DNA of 64,000 nucleotides from Bacteroidota bacterium. Lineage in GTDB: Bacteria > Bacteroidota > Bacteroidia > Bacteroidales > F082. How positions within the stretch are numbered: the stretch's first letter is position 1; each line of letters starts with the position of its first letter. Made by a program: the position numbers and the translations under genes. Positions 61,932 through 64,000 of the stretch are shown piece after piece. The stretch covers positions 124,001 to 188,000 of the forward strand of contig JAHLLA010000003.1 of NCBI GenBank assembly GCA_020444415.1, given 5' to 3'. The notes below the pieces were generated by a model. The model worked only from the letters and a program-made list of their open reading frames with translations, did no database searches and was not told the DNA's origin.

Positions 61932-64000
61932 ATGACCAAAAATATACTGAAAATTAGTTATTTATATATTTTTCTTTTCATTTTTTCAGGACTTCATGCA
62001 CAAATATTGGAACCCGTAAAATGGAGTTTTTCGTCCGAGCGAGTTAGTGATACGGAATTCGATTTAATATTCAAAGCTGATATTGACACGAAATGGCATT
62101 TATACTCACAAGATATTCCCATGTCGCCCCCGGCTACTAATTTCAATTTTGAAGTGGGTTCAGGCTATGAGTTAGTTGGCCAAACCACTGAAGAAAGCGA
62201 AGTAATTGAAGAATATGATCCTAATTTTGAGATGGTCCTCAAGTTTTTTGCATTTGAAGCTGTTTTTAAACAGCGGGTAAAATTAACATCTCAGTCACCG
62301 GTAACGGTCAATGGTTTTCTTGAATTTATGTGTTGCGACGACACCAAATGTTTACCACCCACCGATGTGGATTTTGAATTTAATCTCGCACCACAGGGAT
62401 CGACAACAGCAGTGCCAGTGCAAGGCATTCTTGAACCTGTTAAATGGCAAATCCAAACAAAAGCTAATAAAGATAGAATAGTAGAAATATTCTTCACGGC
62501 AACCATTGATGGCGGTTATCATTTGTATTCAGTAGATGTGCCCGAAGACGGTCCATTACCCACTGAATTTATATTTGAAAATCAGGATGGATTTGAGTTG
62601 AATGGGGAAGCGATTGAGATAACCACACCTATCAAAGAATTTGATGACGTGTTTGAAATGGATATCAAGTATTTTGAACATGAAGCCACTTTTAAACAAA
62701 CCATCAGGTTAACTTCAGAAGAAGACCAAATACCGGTGGTTGGTGAAATTGCTTATATGGTATGCAACGATGTGGGTTGTGTGGCATTATACGAAGATAT
62801 TGAATTGATCTTCGATGGAAAAACGGATCAATTGATAGCTGAAACTCAGCAATTAGATGAAGTTGAGATAGGCACTTCTGATATCCAGGGAAAAAAAGCA
62901 TCACTTTGGGGATTCTTCATATTGTCATTCCTAGGAGGTTTAGCTGCTATCCTGACACCCTGTGTATTTCCGATGATACCGATGACGGTTTCATTTTTTA
63001 TGAAAGACGGCGAAGAAAAAGCCAAAGGAAAAATGCAAGCGATCATTTATGGTATCAGCATCATTGCTATCTATACATTTATTGGCTCAATTCTGGCTGT
63101 GGTGGCTGGGCCCGACATCGCCAACTGGCTGAGCACACACTGGCTACCTAATATTTTATTCTTTTTAATCTTTGTCATTTTTGCCGCCTCATTCTTTGGG
63201 ATGTTTGAAATTGTACTCCCCAGTTGGATGGTGAACAAAACAGACCAGAAAGCAGATAAAGGTGGATTTTTAGGACCTGTGTTCATGGCAGTTACGCTTG
63301 TACTGGTATCTTTTAGTTGTACAGGCCCTATTGTTGGAACCATCCTTGTAGAGTCGGCTGGAGGACAAGTATTAAAACCCATTATCGGGATGCTTGGTTT
63401 CTCGCTGGCATTTGCCTTACCTTTTACCTTATTTGCATTTTTCCCTTCCTTATTGCAGGGCCTTCCAAAATCAGGCGGTTGGCTAAATGCTGTAAAAGTG
63501 GTACTAGGCTTCCTCGAACTGGCATTGGGATTAAAATTCTTAAGCATTGCCGACCAGACTTACCATTGGGGCATACTCGACAGGGAAGTATACCTGGCAT
63601 TTTGGATTGTGATTTTCTTCTTGATGGGCTTGTACTTGCTTGGAAAAATAAAGTTTGCACACGATTCCGACCTGCCATTTGTTTCGGTGCCCCGTTTAAT
63701 GCTCGCGATCATCACATTTTCATTTGTCATGTATCTCATACCGGGTATGTTTGGTGCACCATTAAAAGCGCTCTCGGGTTATGTGCCACCGCAATCAACA
63801 CACGATTTTGATTTGAATGCAGTCATTCGTAATAATGTTGAACTGTATGCCGGATCAGGAGGTAGCGAAGTAGAAGAGATTTGTGATAAACCTAAGTATG
63901 CAGAGTTTTTGCATTTGCCGCACGGGCTGGAAGGTTATTTTGATTACGATCAGGCCCTGAGTTGTGCCAAGGAACAGAACAAACCCATCTTTATTGACTT
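61932..64000 (+). CDS. dsbD: DsbD-like thiol:disulfide interchange protein, cut by right edge
   Basis: 689 codons visible, open to the window end. A signal peptide (ending GLHAQ) is followed by two tandem DsbD N-terminal-like domains (about 25-155 and 165-300). Each has the paired-cysteine loop: FMCCDDTKCLPPTD (about residue 133) and YMVCNDVGCVALYE (about 276). The transmembrane electron-relay domain (about 325-610) has LTPCVFPMIPMTV and LVSFSCTGPIVGT, its two reactive Cys. The last visible residues (AKEQNKPIFIDF) begin the C-terminal thioredoxin domain, whose CxxC falls outside the window. It moves reducing power from cytoplasmic thioredoxin to periplasmic partners. Confidence 0.9.
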   Translation, partial: MTKNILKISYLYIFLFIFSGLHAQILEPVKWSFSSERVSDTEFDLIFKADIDTKWHLYSQDIPMSPPATNFNFEVGSGYELVGQTTEESEVIEEYDPNFEMVLKFFAFEAVFKQRVKLTSQSPVTVNGFLEFMCCDDTKCLPPTDVDFEFNLAPQGSTTAVPVQGILEPVKWQIQTKANKDRIVEIFFTATIDGGYHLYSVDVPEDGPLPTEFIFENQDGFELNGEAIEITTPIKEFDDVFEMDIKYFEHEATFKQTIRLTSEEDQIPVVGEIAYMVCNDVGCVALYEDIELIFDGKTDQLIAETQQLDEVEIGTSDIQGKKASLWGFFILSFLGGLAAILTPCVFPMIPMTVSFFMKDGEEKAKGKMQAIIYGISIIAIYTFIGSILAVVAGPDIANWLSTHWLPNILFFLIFVIFAASFFGMFEIVLPSWMVNKTDQKADKGGFLGPVFMAVTLVLVSFSCTGPIVGTILVESAGGQVLKPIIGMLGFSLAFALPFTLFAFFPSLLQGLPKSGGWLNAVKVVLGFLELALGLKFLSIADQTYHWGILDREVYLAFWIVIFFLMGLYLLGKIKFAHDSDLPFVSVPRLMLAIITFSFVMYLIPGMFGAPLKALSGYVPPQSTHDFDLNAVIRNNVELYAGSGGSEVEEICDKPKYAEFLHLPHGLEGYFDYDQALSCAKEQNKPIFID

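Noticed and set aside
63071-63811. Two overlapping open frames of 158-164 codons on opposite strands
   Set aside because: Both are shadows of the transmembrane domain of the dsbD-like gene, which continues across them without a break.
1-64000. CRISPR array, insertion sequence, prophage or rRNA operon
   Set aside because: No regular direct repeats, transposase or integrase frames, phage structural genes or rRNA sequence were seen on reading both strands.

Overview
The window is a chromosomal stretch of a Bacteroidota bacterium, probably a Bacteroidales/Marinilabiliales-like lineage. The evidence is a gliding-type (T9SS) C-terminal sorting domain, HmuY-like proteins beside a TonB-dependent receptor, the DUF4271-hemD pair, the nadK/outer-membrane protein/uppS/bamA/ompH/ompH envelope cluster, a DUF2723 membrane protein, and repeated promoter -7 boxes of the Bacteroidetes type TAnnTTTG. 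The species cannot be named from the sequence alone. Ferredoxin, a 2-oxoacid:ferredoxin oxidoreductase, acetate kinase and an ADP-forming acetyl-CoA synthetase point to anaerobic or facultative energy metabolism; hemerythrin and heme-uptake genes suggest that it also meets oxygen or nitrosative stress.

Layout. 1-3.7 kb: small membrane or hypothetical proteins, a TspO-like protein and a TPR membrane protein. 3.7-8.6 kb (minus): a four-gene operon of an SCP2-like lipid carrier, a sulfotransferase, a DUF1214-like protein and a molybdopterin oxidoreductase, which is the most unusual metabolic unit here. 8.6-10.5 kb: a small accessory patch with a RibD/DHFR-like reductase and a PIN-like protein. 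10.7-19.3 kb (minus): an acetate/acetyl-CoA locus made of a porin-acs operon, an OFA-family transporter, and an operon of an ADP-forming acetyl-CoA synthetase fused to an acetyltransferase followed by ackA. The two outer operons share a near-identical palindromic operator at their promoters.

19.6-27.7 kb (plus): DUF4271, hemD, a DUF481 outer-membrane protein, rnpA, yidD, a C-terminal processing protease, an O-antigen-ligase-like protein, cdd and a ChaN-like protein. 27.7-32.5 kb (minus): tRNA-Gln, a hairpin with a T tract, then rimP-nusA-infB, an arrangement that recalls metY-rimP-nusA-infB of E. coli. 32.7-36.7 kb: a DUF2723 glycosyltransferase-like protein and lgt. 36.7-41.7 kb (minus): a heme/iron-uptake-like operon with one TonB receptor and two paralogous HmuY-like proteins, one predicted to be a lipoprotein and the other a T9SS client. 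41.8-44.3 kb: a hemerythrin protein coupled to a LuxR-type regulator with a degenerate receiver domain, and a MurG-like glycosyltransferase divergent from dprA.

45.4-54.8 kb: a PrsW-like membrane protein, a cupin, rsgA, a CBS-domain protein, then the envelope cluster nadK to ompH. 54.8-57.3 kb (minus): a gamma-carbonic anhydrase, nadB, and a 55-residue 2[4Fe-4S] ferredoxin. 57.5-64 kb (plus): korA-korB, tilS, and a dsbD-like gene cut by the right edge. No rRNA, CRISPR array, insertion sequence or prophage was seen.
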